Below the pieces are notes generated by a model. It searched no databases. It worked only from the letters and a program-made list of their open reading frames with translations, and had not been told where the DNA came from. From assembly GCA_020831765.1 (NCBI GenBank), contig JAFIFY010000059.1, forward strand, positions 1 to 64,000: a DNA stretch of 64,000 nt, read 5' to 3'. This document shows, piece by piece, positions 10,209 through 19,684 of the stretch (the stretch's first letter is position 1; each line of letters opens with the position of its first letter). A program made the translations under genes and the position numbers. Source of the stretch: Phycisphaeraceae bacterium (GTDB lineage Bacteria > Planctomycetota > Phycisphaerae > Phycisphaerales > Phycisphaeraceae).

Positions 10209-11828
10209 GTGAAGGTCTATCACGGCTCGACATTGGCTGAAGCGCTCAAGCAGGTGCGTGCGGAACTGGGCTCCGATGCCGTGATTCTGCACACGCGCAG
10301 CTTCCAGCAGGGCGGCGTGATGGGGTGGTTCGCCCGCACGGTGCATGAGGTGACCGCGGCGCGTGGCTCCGAAATCGGCCGGGCATCGCGCCGACGAAGC
10401 CAGGAGCGGAGCCAACGTCCGGCCCGGCGACCGGCGCGGGAGTGGACTGAACGGGATGAACCATCGCCCCTGGTGGCGGCGCGGCCGACAAAAGCCGCCG
10501 CGCCGTCGCGCCTCGCCGAGCTGCCCGCCGGCGATCTGATCCGGAAAACCTATCTGGCCGCGAGGCAGGAAATCCTCGGCGGGCGTTCGTCACAACCGGG
10601 AGGTGAGTCGCCATTGGCGAAGGCCGACCTGACGCCCACCACACCGACCGCGGCGACGCCGAGCCGGCAACCGTCACCGTCCGGTTCGAGCGCTTCGGAC
10701 CAGCAGGCGGCGCGTCTGGCCGAGGAACTGAGCCTGGTGCGCCGAATGGTCAGTGAACTGATGCAACAGCGTTCGCGGCCGATGGCGACTGAAGGGCCGG
10801 AAATGGATCAGTCCGTGATTCAAGCCGGGGCTTGCGATCCGCTGGCCGCGCAGTTCGCCGAGCTGATCAGCCGACAGGTCAGCGAAGAATTGGCCAGGGA
10901 GATCGTGGAGAAGGTTCGCCGATCGCTTGCCGGTGACCGGCTTGCCGATCCCGCCGCGGTCCGCGAGGCGGTGCGGAATCAGATCGCCACGATGCTGCCG
11001 GCCAGCGACGATGATGACCCGATGCGGTGGATGCTCCAGCGGCGGCCTGACGGTCGGCCGCATGTTCTGGCGCTGGTCGGGCCGACGGGTGTGGGCAAGA
11101 CCACGACCATCGCCAAGCTCGCGGCCACGTTTCGACTCCGCCATCGGCGTTCGGTGGGCCTGATCACGACCGACACCTACCGTATCGGCGCGGTCGATCA
11201 GCTTCGAACCTATGCCGACATCATCGGCGTTCGCCTTGAGGTCGTTTCCAATGCCGGGGAGATGTCCTCGACGTTGGAGAAGCTTCAGGGGCTGGATGTG
11301 GTCCTGATCGATACAGCCGGGCGCAGCCAGCGCGACGATCCGAGGTTGAATCAGCTTCGCCAGTTGCTGGAGGCCGCGGCACCCGATCAGGTTCACCTGG
11401 TGCTCAGTTCCACGAGCTGCCAGCAGGTGTGCATGGAGGCCTCGGAACGATTCGAAGCCCTGGGCATCGACCGGCTGATCTTCACCAAGCTGGACGAGGC
11501 GGTCGGGCTGGGCGTGCTGCTCAACGTGGCGCGCAAGGTCAACAAGCAATTGAGCTTTGTCACCACGGGACAGGCGGTCCCTCATCAGATCGAAGTCGGT
11601 CAGGCCCATCGGCTGGCGGAACTGGTGATCGAAGGCCTTCATCACCGCGCGCCGAATGTCGGACCGTCGGTCGCTGAGGGCGGGAACTCGGCGGCGAAGC
11701 GGGCGAGTTCCGGCGCCAAAGTCTTGAAGGTATCGCCGCGCGAAGTATCGCAGGAGCGGGAAGAAGTCGTTACGGCCACCTCCGGCGTTGTAAACAGTCG
11801 GGTGCTGATGCGGAGTGCCGGATCATGA
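10209..11828 (+). CDS. flhF: Flagellar biosynthesis GTPase FlhF
   Basis: FlhF is an SRP-type GTPase that sets flagellar position and number, usually at the pole. It starts with GTG behind a GAGG-containing leader. The N-terminus (VYHGSTLAEALKQVRAELGSDAVILHTRSF) is the FlhF-specific B domain, followed by a variable proline- and arginine-rich linker, the N domain, and the G domain with the P-loop G291-P-T-G-V-G-K-T, the TTDTYRIGAVDQL motif, DTAGR and TKLDE. All nucleotide-binding motifs are intact. It overlaps the next gene by four bases (ATGA), so the two are probably co-translated. Confidence 0.96.
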   Translation: MKVYHGSTLAEALKQVRAELGSDAVILHTRSFQQGGVMGWFARTVHEVTAARGSEIGRASRRRSQERSQRPARRPAREWTERDEPSPLVAARPTKAAAPSRLAELPAGDLIRKTYLAARQEILGGRSSQPGGESPLAKADLTPTTPTAATPSRQPSPSGSSASDQQAARLAEELSLVRRMVSELMQQRSRPMATEGPEMDQSVIQAGACDPLAAQFAELISRQVSEELAREIVEKVRRSLAGDRLADPAAVREAVRNQIATMLPASDDDDPMRWMLQRRPDGRPHVLALVGPTGVGKTTTIAKLAATFRLRHRRSVGLITTDTYRIGAVDQLRTYADIIGVRLEVVSNAGEMSSTLEKLQGLDVVLIDTAGRSQRDDPRLNQLRQLLEAAAPDQVHLVLSSTSCQQVCMEASERFEALGIDRLIFTKLDEAVGLGVLLNVARKVNKQLSFVTTGQAVPHQIEVGQAHRLAELVIEGLHHRAPNVGPSVAEGGNSAAKRASSGAKVLKVSPREVSQEREEVVTATSGVVNSRVLMRSAGS

Positions 11829-12688
11829 TTGAAGCTCAGCCCGCTTCGGATTGCGATCAGGCCGAATCGCTCCGCGTGATGATGGTCGATGCGGCGATTG
11901 GTGTGCTTTCCGATGAATCCGCAGACCGGGCTGATGAATCATCCCGCTGTTGGCCGATCTCGATCGCCTGTCCACTGGTGGTCCACCTTGATCTATGGTC
12001 AGTTCCGGGAAAGCCGACTCCATGCCCGGCGTGGTACCTGGCGATGCACCTTCGATTGTCCGGCCGAACTCTGGGATGGATGGACTTGGGGGATGGTTTG
12101 CCGATGGAGCTGGACTCGCTCGACGGACCGGTGCCCGTTGTGGGGTTGCACGATGCTCATCGTCGGTCACGGGAGTTGGATGCGTTGGTGGTGGAATATG
12201 CCGCCTCCGCCCCGGGTGGATGTGGAGGTTCGAATCGGCATTGGCCCCCGGACCTGAGCGACCGACCGCCGCATCTGTGGTTGACGCTGGGTGATTCGCC
12301 CGGCGCGGCGACGCACGCCTACGAGACCCTTTGCATGATGGACGGGAGGTTCGAAAGCGCATCCATCGGCGTGCTCATGGTGCATGATGGCGCGTTGAAC
12401 AGCGCGCTGTGGCAGCTTTCGATGTTCCGCGGGCTCGTGGCGCGGTCGGGCCGTCGCACGCCGACTCTGCTGGGCATCGTCGATTCGGCTCCAGGTCTTG
12501 GCCGGGGCATGGGGCCGGGCGACATGGCGGTCCATCGCTGCCTGTCGGCCGCGGCGGACATGCTGGCACGCTGGTTGGAGCTCGATTCCGGGCCGATAAC
12601 CGGTTCGAACCGGCGTCGGGGCATCGCGGCCTGGCTCGCGGGCCGATCCCATGGGGAGCGGCCGCCCGTTCCGTCGCCCGCGAATTGA
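11825..12688 (+). CDS. Unknown protein in the flhG position of the flagellar operon
   Basis: The ATG overlaps the flhF stop (ATGA), so it is almost certainly co-translated with flhF. In most bacteria this slot holds flhG, a MinD-like ATPase that regulates FlhF. I see no KGGVGKT-type Walker motif or other MinD feature here. The 287-residue product has a segment IGVLMVHDGALNSALWQLSMFRGLV, a later LLGIVDSAPGLGRGMGPGDM, and a basic C-terminus. I do not recognise the family. It could be an FlhF partner that replaced FlhG, or a very diverged relative. Function is inferred only from position. Confidence 0.75.
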   Translation: MIEAQPASDCDQAESLRVMMVDAAIGVLSDESADRADESSRCWPISIACPLVVHLDLWSVPGKPTPCPAWYLAMHLRLSGRTLGWMDLGDGLPMELDSLDGPVPVVGLHDAHRRSRELDALVVEYAASAPGGCGGSNRHWPPDLSDRPPHLWLTLGDSPGAATHAYETLCMMDGRFESASIGVLMVHDGALNSALWQLSMFRGLVARSGRRTPTLLGIVDSAPGLGRGMGPGDMAVHRCLSAAADMLARWLELDSGPITGSNRRRGIAAWLAGRSHGERPPVPSPAN

Positions 12689-12697
12689 GGAAATCAC

Positions 12698-12819
12698 CCC
12701 ATACCAATCGGAAGCCGATGTCTCTAGTATGCCTTCGGTCAGTTGGGTATGGGTTGTATGGGAAGGAGTCTTCGGATTCTCAACCTCGCTCGGGACCCCC
12801 GCGCAACCGATGAGTTGCG
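12698..12819 (+). other. Cluster of stem-loops between the flhF-linked gene and the next gene
   Basis: CCCATACC (12698-12705) is the exact inverted complement of GGTATGGG (12746-12753); between them ATCGG-AAG-CCGAT (12707-12719) forms its own small hairpin. Further on, CGCAAC (12802-12807) pairs with GTTGCG (12814-12819). No T-run follows any of them. They fill most of the 219-base spacer and may mark a transcript boundary or a leader for the gene at 12908. Confidence 0.4.
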
Positions 12820-12907
12820 GCTCGGCTTGGAATGGTTTAGCCTTCCAGTCAGGAAGGACTCGTGATCGCCGTTGCCTTGTTGAACGGCGGACCATTCAGG
12901 CCGAGCA

Positions 12908-13261
12908 ATGGAGTGCTCAGTCTTGCAGCCACGTGTCATTGCATCCTGCTTCGCGTTGACCGCCTTCGCCGCGTCCATCGTGGTCGGTGCGTTCTGGGCG
13001 GGCAATCCTCCGCTGGTGGTGCTGTGGCGCGCGTTACTCATCATGGCCATCTGTTACCCCGTCGGTCTGATCGTCGGTGGTTTCTGTTTCCGGCTGATCG
13101 AAGACCATATCAATGAACACCGTCGCAATCATCCACTTGAAGACATCACCCCCATACCGGCGGATGAATCTTCGGTGGAGATCATTGATCCATCTGAAAC
13201 ATCACCTGACGTCCCCTCACCCGGCGATGCGTCTGAAGCACCGTCAAGAAGCGCGGCCTGA
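12908..13261 (+). CDS. Small two-helix membrane protein in the flagellar cluster
   Basis: The 117-residue product has two hydrophobic helices (VIASCFALTAFAASIVVGAFW and VLWRALLIMAICYPVGLIVGGFCF) followed by an acidic cytoplasmic tail rich in Pro, Glu and Asp. I do not recognise a named family. It lies between the flhF-linked gene and fliA, 31 bases before the fliA start, so a flagellar role is plausible but rests on position alone. Confidence 0.65.
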   Translation: MECSVLQPRVIASCFALTAFAASIVVGAFWAGNPPLVVLWRALLIMAICYPVGLIVGGFCFRLIEDHINEHRRNHPLEDITPIPADESSVEIIDPSETSPDVPSPGDASEAPSRSAA

Positions 13262-13292
13262 AGAAGCCCACGACTTCCAAAGGAGTTGATCG

Positions 13293-14105
13293 ATGCCCAA
13301 AGTCCGATCCGTCCAGAACACAGGTTCCCGAAGCACACGTCCGATCGAAACGGTCTGGGAACAGTACAAGGACAACCCCACCGAAGACCTGCGCAACGAG
13401 TTGATCGAGCACTACCTGCCGCTGGTCAAGTACATCGCCGAGCGGATTCATACCCGCCTTCCGGCGGAAGTGGATGTTGAAGACCTGGTCAGCTACGGCG
13501 TCTTCGGCCTGATGGACGCGATCAAGTCGTTCCGGCCGGACCTTGGTTTCAAATTCGAGACGTTCTGCGCCCAGCGCATCCGGGGTTCGATCCTTGACTG
13601 GCTGCGGTCGATGGACTGGATTCCGCGACTGGTCCACTCCAGAACCAAGAAGATCGAGAGCACGCGCCAGCGCATCCAGAAGGAAACGGGGCGTAACCCG
13701 GCCGATGAAGAGATCGCCGGCCGCCTGAAGCTCAACGGCGAGGACTATTCCAAGATCATCAAGGATGGCCGGATCGCCACGATGGTTTCCCTGTCGCGAC
13801 AGCGATTCGAGACCGACTCGAACAAGGATGTGCGCGAGATCGATGTTCTTGAGGATGTCCGGCAGGATAATCCCTTCGATGTGGTGCAACGGCATGACCT
13901 CAAGGACCTGATCACCCGCGATCTGACCCGTGCCGAGCGGCTGATCGTGATCCTCTACTACTACGAGCAATTGACGATGAAGGAGATCGGCGTGACCCTG
14001 GACCTGAGCGAATCCCGCGTCAGCCAGATGCACTCGTCGATTCTCCAGCGGCTCAAGGCACAGCTCCACAATCGGGGCCGTGAGCTGGCCTGCAAGGTGG
14101 GTTGA
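13293..14105 (+). CDS. fliA: RNA polymerase sigma factor FliA/WhiG (sigma-28 type)
   Basis: FliA directs transcription of late flagellar genes. A strong ribosome site (AAGGAG) precedes the ATG. Region 2 is clear (EDLVSYGVFGLMDAIKSFRPDLGFKFETFCAQRIRGSILDWLRSMDWIPR), with a region 3 helix (TKKIESTRQRIQKETGRNPADEEIAGRL) and a region 4 helix-turn-helix (MKEIGVTLDLSESRVSQMHSSILQRL). Length, 270 residues, fits the family. The gene ends the flagellar run and is followed 110 bases later by an intrinsic terminator. I could not find a convincing sigma-28 promoter within the cluster itself. Confidence 0.95.
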   Translation: MPKVRSVQNTGSRSTRPIETVWEQYKDNPTEDLRNELIEHYLPLVKYIAERIHTRLPAEVDVEDLVSYGVFGLMDAIKSFRPDLGFKFETFCAQRIRGSILDWLRSMDWIPRLVHSRTKKIESTRQRIQKETGRNPADEEIAGRLKLNGEDYSKIIKDGRIATMVSLSRQRFETDSNKDVREIDVLEDVRQDNPFDVVQRHDLKDLITRDLTRAERLIVILYYYEQLTMKEIGVTLDLSESRVSQMHSSILQRLKAQLHNRGRELACKVG

Positions 14106-14213
14106 TCCGAGTTCGACGGCCGGGCGACTTGACGGTGGCGTCCGTGCCGGATTGAACTTCGGGCTCGACTTGCCTATCATTTTTCGACAACGTGATCTTC
14201 TTCTCCTCCTCCT

Positions 14214-14255
14214 CGCTTTTGCAGCGTCCGCAGTTGCTGCAAAAGCGTTTTATCT
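14214..14255 (+). terminator. Intrinsic terminator after fliA
   Basis: CGCTTTTGCAGC (14214-14225) and GCTGCAAAAGCG (14236-14247) form a perfect 12-bp stem with a 10-base loop, followed by TTTTATCTT. This is a textbook rho-independent terminator and closes the flagellar transcript. The rest of the 293-base spacer (14106-14398) shows a pyrimidine-rich tract just before the stem and nothing else I can name. Confidence 0.9.
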
Positions 14256-14398
14256 TGTTGGCATGACCGATCGGTGAGCGCGGTTCCTCCAACACCGTGC
14301 CTCGATGCTCCGGGCGCGTCATGGCCTGGAGTGCGTCGATCCCGGCCGATGGCTGCCCAGGTCGGGCGGGGCGTTCCGTCGGTGCGTAGTATGGGAGG

Positions 14399-17300
14399 AT
14401 GATCACGCAACTTGCGCTGATGCCCGAGGTGAGTTGGTCGGTGCTTGAGCCCCGGTGGCTGTGGCTGCTGGCGTTGCTGGGTCCACTGGTGGCGATGGGC
14501 TGGTGGTGGCTGCGGGGCATGGATATCGGGCGGCGGTGCGTGGTGGTGGGGCTTCGGGTGCTGCTGATCGGCGTTCTGGTGGTGCTGCTGGCCGGCCTCT
14601 TGTGGCAGCGGTCGGTGGATGATCTTCGCGTCGTGGTCCTGATGGATCGTTCAGAATCGGCCCTGCGTTTTTTCACACCGCCCGGGGACGATCCGGCGGA
14701 TCGATTGCCCGCGGAGACCGATGGCGCTGGATACATTCGATGGTTCACCGGCCTGCTCGAAGACGCTGCGCAGGCCAAGCCGGCGGATGACCGCCTGGGT
14801 CTGGTGGCCTTTGCGGGCAGCGCTTCGGTTCTGTCGCTGCCATCGCTGGATGGTGTGGGCGAGTTCAACCCGAACGTGAGTCTGGATCGGGGCACCGATC
14901 CATCGTCGGCCATCCGCAGGGGTCTGACGCTGATGACCCCGGATTCCGGTGGACGGATGGTGCTGCTCTGGGATGGCCGGGCGACGGTCGATGCGGCGTC
15001 GATCGAGGAAGCGGCGGCCGCGGCGGCATCGCAGGGGGTTCGCATCGATGTGGTGCCGCTGGAATATCGCCGCCAGCGGGAGGTCATGGTCCATCGCCTG
15101 GTCGCGCCGACCACGTCGGTCGCCGGTCGATCGGTCTGGGTGCGCACGGTCCTTCGCGCGACCGAGCCGGTGACCGGGCATCTGCGCTTGCTGCATGATG
15201 GGGTGCCGGTTCGGGTGGCCGGTGAAGGCGACGATGCCTTGGGTGTGCGGGTGGAAGTCGAGGACTGGGCGGGCAGCATGGAAGGGGGCGAAGCGATCTG
15301 GACCGCGGTGGTGAATGTGCCGGTGACGCTTTACGAGCCTGGCCTGCACCGCTACGAAGCGATCTTCACCCCGCTGGGCGCTGAGGATGTCCCGGTCTGG
15401 AGCGCGCATCGGCGAACGGGATACACCCTGGCCCAGGGTCGAGGCCGCATCCTGGTGATCCATTCCGGCGAGCGACGGGAGATCGATCCGCTGGCCCGCG
15501 CCGTGCATCGGGCGGGTGTCGAGGTCGATGTGCGGCCGGTGTCCGGGCTTCCCGGATCGCTTCGCGTGCTTCGCTCGTACGACCTGGTGATTCTCAGCAA
15601 TACCCCGTCGGACGGCATCAGCACGTCCCAGCAGCGTGCCCTGATGCTGTATGTGCAGGATATCGGTGGCGGCATGATCGTGATCGGCGGGGATCGGAGC
15701 TTTGGCGCCGGTGGCTGGACGGGGGCGCCGCTGGCCGATGTCTTTCCCGTGGATACGCAGATTCCGGACATGACCATTCTCCCGCCGGCGGCGCTGTCAC
15801 TGGTGATTGATAAGTCCGGCTCGATGGGCATGATCGTGCCCGGCACGCGCCAGACCCAGCAGACGGTGGCCAACGAAGCATCGATCCTCGCCCTGGAGAC
15901 ACTGCTTCCGCAGGACTTCCTGCAAGTGGTGGCGTTCGATCACCAGACGGATGTCATCGTGCCGATGGGGCCCAATCGCGATCCGGTACGGACCGAGCGC
16001 CTGATTCGAGGCATCCGGCCCGGCGGGGGTACGGCGATCGGCCTTGGCATGGAGGTGGCCTGGCAGGCGATGGAGCGTCTTCCGGAAGATGTGGCCGTCA
16101 AACACATGATCGTCTTGACCGACGGCGTCTCCATGGTGCCGCCCGGTGGGTGGGAAGACCTGATCAAGCGGGTGGCGGATTCGGGCATCACTGTCTCCAC
16201 GATCGGTGTCGGGGGTGAAGTCGATCACATGTTGCTGGAGAACATCGCGCGTGAGACCGGCGGGATTTATCACTTTGTTCGCGATCCGCGCCAGTTGCCG
16301 CAGGTGTTCATGCGTGAATCGCGCACCATTCGGCGGACGCTGGTCCGGGATGCCGAATTTCGGCCTCGGCCCGCCGATCGCTCACCATTGACCGAGGGGC
16401 TGGGTGAGATACCGCCTTTGGGTGGCCTGGTGCTGACCGGTGTTCGTGACGATCCGCGCGTGGTCAATGCCTGGATGGGGCCGGATGATGCGCCGGTGCT
16501 GGCGTACTGGCAGGTTGGCCTGGGGCGCGTGGCGGCGTTCACCAGTGATGCCACGGCGCGGTGGGCGACCAACTGGCTGGAGTGGGCGGGCTTCGAATCG
16601 TTCTGGCGAAATCTGGTCGATACGGTTGCGCGTCCTTCGGCCGAGTCGATGCTGGAGCTGAACACGAGTCTGCGAGGCCGTTCATTGCATGTGCGATTGG
16701 AGCACTTCCCCGAGGAGGATCAGGCGCCGGTCGGTCGGTCGATGACGGCCCAGGCGAGTGTTGTGCTGCCGGATGGGCAAATCAGCCCGATGACGCTCGA
16801 GCAAACCGGGCCGGGGATTTTTGAAGGCCGAATGGATGCGCCCGATGATGGCGATTACCTGGTCTCGGCATCGGTTCAGAGCGGGGATGGTGCGTATCGC
16901 GGGATGACGTTCGGGGTCGCGGCGCGTCGGCCGGATGCCGAGCTTGAGCACTTCACGTCCAATCGCGCGGCGGTGGAGCGTATCGCCCGGGTCACCGGCG
17001 GCCGGGTGCTCGAGGCCGGCGATCTGAACGCCGAGGAATGGTTCAGCCGCGACGGATTCGAGCCGGTCCTGGCCCGCCGGTTGGTGCAGTGGTCATTGCT
17101 GGTCGCAGCGCTCATGCTGTTCTGGCTCGACGTGGCGTCGCGGCGGATTGCCTGGAGCGGAACCGGAGTGATCGAGCGTCTTCGCTCGGGGTTTGCCCGA
17201 CGCGGTCAGGAAGAGGGCGAGGTCGGGCGCACGCTTGTCCGACTGCGCGATCGGGCGGCCACGGGCTACATCCGCCCCCGAGGCGATGGGCAAGACGAGG

Positions 17301-17557
17301 ACGGACAGGACATGGACCGCGCCGCGGCCATGGTCGATGCCCGACGGGCCAAAGCGGAGGCAGCGCGTCAAGCGGGCGTAACCGGCGTGAAACTGCCCGG
17401 TCAGGAAGATCCACCACCATCGGATCCGTTCGAGCCCGATCCCGAGTCGGGGGATATGGAGCCCCAAGGAACCGCCGACCGCGCCGCTTCACGGCTGCTG
17501 GAGGCCAAACGCCGCGCTCGTGGAAGATTTCGCGGTCGCCGACCGGACAAATCCTGA
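14399..17557 (+). CDS. Large membrane-anchored VWA-domain protein with glutamine-amidotransferase-like fold
   Basis: Two membrane helices lie near the N-terminus (residues ~18-70) and one near the C-terminus (SLLVAALMLFWLDVA). The first VWA-like region carries VVLMDRSESAL. A class I amidotransferase-like segment follows (ILVIHSGERREIDPLARAV, then DIGGGMIVIGGDRSFGAGGWTGAPLADVFP) without an obvious catalytic Cys. The main VWA domain has a complete metal site D471-K-S473-G-S475 plus VLTDGVS. The C-terminal tail is charged. Relatives occur near MoxR/Bat-type aerotolerance modules, but none is adjacent. A GGGAGG lies directly against the ATG, so the true start may be a few codons downstream. Confidence 0.85.
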   Translation: MITQLALMPEVSWSVLEPRWLWLLALLGPLVAMGWWWLRGMDIGRRCVVVGLRVLLIGVLVVLLAGLLWQRSVDDLRVVVLMDRSESALRFFTPPGDDPADRLPAETDGAGYIRWFTGLLEDAAQAKPADDRLGLVAFAGSASVLSLPSLDGVGEFNPNVSLDRGTDPSSAIRRGLTLMTPDSGGRMVLLWDGRATVDAASIEEAAAAAASQGVRIDVVPLEYRRQREVMVHRLVAPTTSVAGRSVWVRTVLRATEPVTGHLRLLHDGVPVRVAGEGDDALGVRVEVEDWAGSMEGGEAIWTAVVNVPVTLYEPGLHRYEAIFTPLGAEDVPVWSAHRRTGYTLAQGRGRILVIHSGERREIDPLARAVHRAGVEVDVRPVSGLPGSLRVLRSYDLVILSNTPSDGISTSQQRALMLYVQDIGGGMIVIGGDRSFGAGGWTGAPLADVFPVDTQIPDMTILPPAALSLVIDKSGSMGMIVPGTRQTQQTVANEASILALETLLPQDFLQVVAFDHQTDVIVPMGPNRDPVRTERLIRGIRPGGGTAIGLGMEVAWQAMERLPEDVAVKHMIVLTDGVSMVPPGGWEDLIKRVADSGITVSTIGVGGEVDHMLLENIARETGGIYHFVRDPRQLPQVFMRESRTIRRTLVRDAEFRPRPADRSPLTEGLGEIPPLGGLVLTGVRDDPRVVNAWMGPDDAPVLAYWQVGLGRVAAFTSDATARWATNWLEWAGFESFWRNLVDTVARPSAESMLELNTSLRGRSLHVRLEHFPEEDQAPVGRSMTAQASVVLPDGQISPMTLEQTGPGIFEGRMDAPDDGDYLVSASVQSGDGAYRGMTFGVAARRPDAELEHFTSNRAAVERIARVTGGRVLEAGDLNAEEWFSRDGFEPVLARRLVQWSLLVAALMLFWLDVASRRIAWSGTGVIERLRSGFARRGQEEGEVGRTLVRLRDRAATGYIRPRGDGQDEDGQDMDRAAAMVDARRAKAEAARQAGVTGVKLPGQEDPPPSDPFEPDPESGDMEPQGTADRAASRLLEAKRRARGRFRGRRPDKS

Positions 17558-17659
17558 CCGAAGCGCGTCCGTCGGCTAAGAAACCAACGGCGGGTCCGTT
17601 CCCCTTGCCGTCAGCGCATCAAGCGTGAATCGTCCCGGAGTTGGTTAGGATGGCTGCTG

Positions 17660-19684
17660 ATGTATGACTCGGCCTTGTCCCGAAAGCCCGGTCCGCGTGT
17701 GGCCCGCCAGCGGCGGCGCAGGCGTCTGTATCTGCGACTGTTGATCGGCGCGCTGGTCATCACGGGCAGCCTGCCGGTTTTCGCCCTGCTGATGATGCCG
17801 GGTATTCATCACCGGCTGATGATCGCGCGATTGAGCAGCGAGGATGATGAGCGTCGTCAGCGGGCGATCGCTTACCTGGTCCAGCGTGGTCCGGAGGACC
17901 CGGGGCTGGTGAGCGCGGCGGCAGCGCGGCTTGATGGCGCTTCGGATGCCGTCTTCCAGAGCATCAAGCAGGGCTTGGATACGATCGGCAAGTGGAATCG
18001 GCCGCCGGTCAGCGATGCATCCTGGATTCGATGGATGGAGAGCCTGGCCGAATATCCCGACCCGGTCTCACGGCTTTTTCTGGCCACGCGCATCGCCGAA
18101 GACATTGACCTGTTGAGTAACCCCGCCTTCGCCGCGATCTGGCCGAAGCTGGCTGAGGATGACGATGAGCAGGTGCGGCATGAGATGATCTTCGCCCTGG
18201 CGGCACGACTCCGTGCCGATCCTGAAGACATCGATGGGCAGATTCTGTTGATTCAGGGCATTGGGGATGAGTCGGCGGCGGTGGCGCGGGATGCGGCGAT
18301 CCTGACTGGGTTTTTCAAACCCTGGGCGACGGGCATTTCCGCCAATCCCGCCCGAGTGCCGCTGCCCGTGGGCATGGCCATGCTCTGGAGCGCGATGCGG
18401 ACCAACCCGGATCAGCCGCGCACGGCCATGGAGATCGCCGCCAACGAACAACTGCCTTTGCGAATGCGGTCGATGGCGGTCTGGGCGCTGTCCTTGAGCG
18501 ACGATGAGCGGGCCGCCGGTTTTCTCCGCGACCAGCGCGCCCGCCTGGCCACGGATGACCATAACGCCATGCCGGGGGAACTGGTCTGGACGCTGATCCG
18601 CTATGCCGGACGCAACGGGATCGATGATGAGCGGTCGGTTCGCGCTTGGTTGGGCGACCTGATCGAAGCCGGTTCATTGACTTCCGGCGCGCGCCGGCCG
18701 ATCTGGGCGTCGGTCCATCGCCATCCGGAGTTGCTCCTTGGCGATGATGCGGTCGCGCGGATGCTGCGCGATGATCCGGTGGCATGGATCGCGGGTGCCG
18801 AATCACCGTGGATGACGCCGGATACCGAACTCCAGCCGCCCGAAGCGCTGCTGGATGCGGTTCGCAGCGAGCCATGGTGGCTTGGTCGGGCGTTGAATCG
18901 ACAGACGATCACGCCGGCCGATGTCTGGCCATTGCTGGTCTCGCCCATCTCGACCTATCGCGATCATGGTTGCCTGCTGAGCGTTCAGGGATTGACCGAT
19001 GATCAGTTGGAGACGTTGATCCGCCGGCTTCTGCTGGAGCTGGATGATGCCCCGCGCTTCAGCGGAGCGATGCTCAGTGGGCTGACAGGTATTCGTCCGA
19101 AAATCGAGCTTGACGGCCGCGAGCGTGATCTTCTGGAGCTTCGGCTGCGATCGGCCAGGGATACCGGCCGATTGAATCATGTTCGGATGATGCAGCTTGG
19201 CTTGTGGATGCAGGGCGAAGTGGAGCTGGAGGATCATCAGCTTGGCGCGTGGATGCTGCACGATGAACTGCCCCGCACCAGCGTGCTCATGGCGATGATG
19301 CACCGCGGCGATCTTCGCGCGGTGGATCGACTGCTCGAGCTTCAGCACCCGATGGTGATTCCGCTTACCGCGCTGGACCTGCGATCCCCCGCCGAGCGGC
19401 GAAGGGATCGTGAGGCCGAAGCGACGGTGGACCTGCCCAATGCCGGGACGGAAGACGAGCGGACGACGCTCGAACTGGTCGAATTGCTGGTCGACTATCG
19501 GTGGGCCGGCGTGCTGGCTCATTTCCTGAACGATGATGCGCCGCGGCCCGACCTTTGGACCGACCGCTGGCTGGCGGAGTTTCAGGTTGAACTTCTGCGC
19601 TACTGGCGTCTGACCACCGACAGGGTGTTCAGCGATCGGCCGATGGATCATCAAAATGATCCGGATCGCGCGAGCGGACAATGA
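17660..19684 (+). CDS. Membrane-anchored helical repeat protein of unknown function
   Basis: A basic N-terminus (RQRRRRRLYLR) leads into one membrane helix at about residues 24-46, so the remainder probably faces the periplasm. The rest is rich in short amphipathic helices with recurring aspartates and leucines (for example SEDDERRQRAIAYLVQRG and EDDDEQVRHEMIFALAARLR), which suggests a HEAT-like solenoid. I recognise no catalytic motif. It follows the VWA protein by 102 bases on the same strand, and its last 56 bases overlap the 3' end of the opposite-strand helicase gene. Confidence 0.7.
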   Translation: MYDSALSRKPGPRVARQRRRRRLYLRLLIGALVITGSLPVFALLMMPGIHHRLMIARLSSEDDERRQRAIAYLVQRGPEDPGLVSAAAARLDGASDAVFQSIKQGLDTIGKWNRPPVSDASWIRWMESLAEYPDPVSRLFLATRIAEDIDLLSNPAFAAIWPKLAEDDDEQVRHEMIFALAARLRADPEDIDGQILLIQGIGDESAAVARDAAILTGFFKPWATGISANPARVPLPVGMAMLWSAMRTNPDQPRTAMEIAANEQLPLRMRSMAVWALSLSDDERAAGFLRDQRARLATDDHNAMPGELVWTLIRYAGRNGIDDERSVRAWLGDLIEAGSLTSGARRPIWASVHRHPELLLGDDAVARMLRDDPVAWIAGAESPWMTPDTELQPPEALLDAVRSEPWWLGRALNRQTITPADVWPLLVSPISTYRDHGCLLSVQGLTDDQLETLIRRLLLELDDAPRFSGAMLSGLTGIRPKIELDGRERDLLELRLRSARDTGRLNHVRMMQLGLWMQGEVELEDHQLGAWMLHDELPRTSVLMAMMHRGDLRAVDRLLELQHPMVIPLTALDLRSPAERRRDREAEATVDLPNAGTEDERTTLELVELLVDYRWAGVLAHFLNDDAPRPDLWTDRWLAEFQVELLRYWRLTTDRVFSDRPMDHQNDPDRASGQ

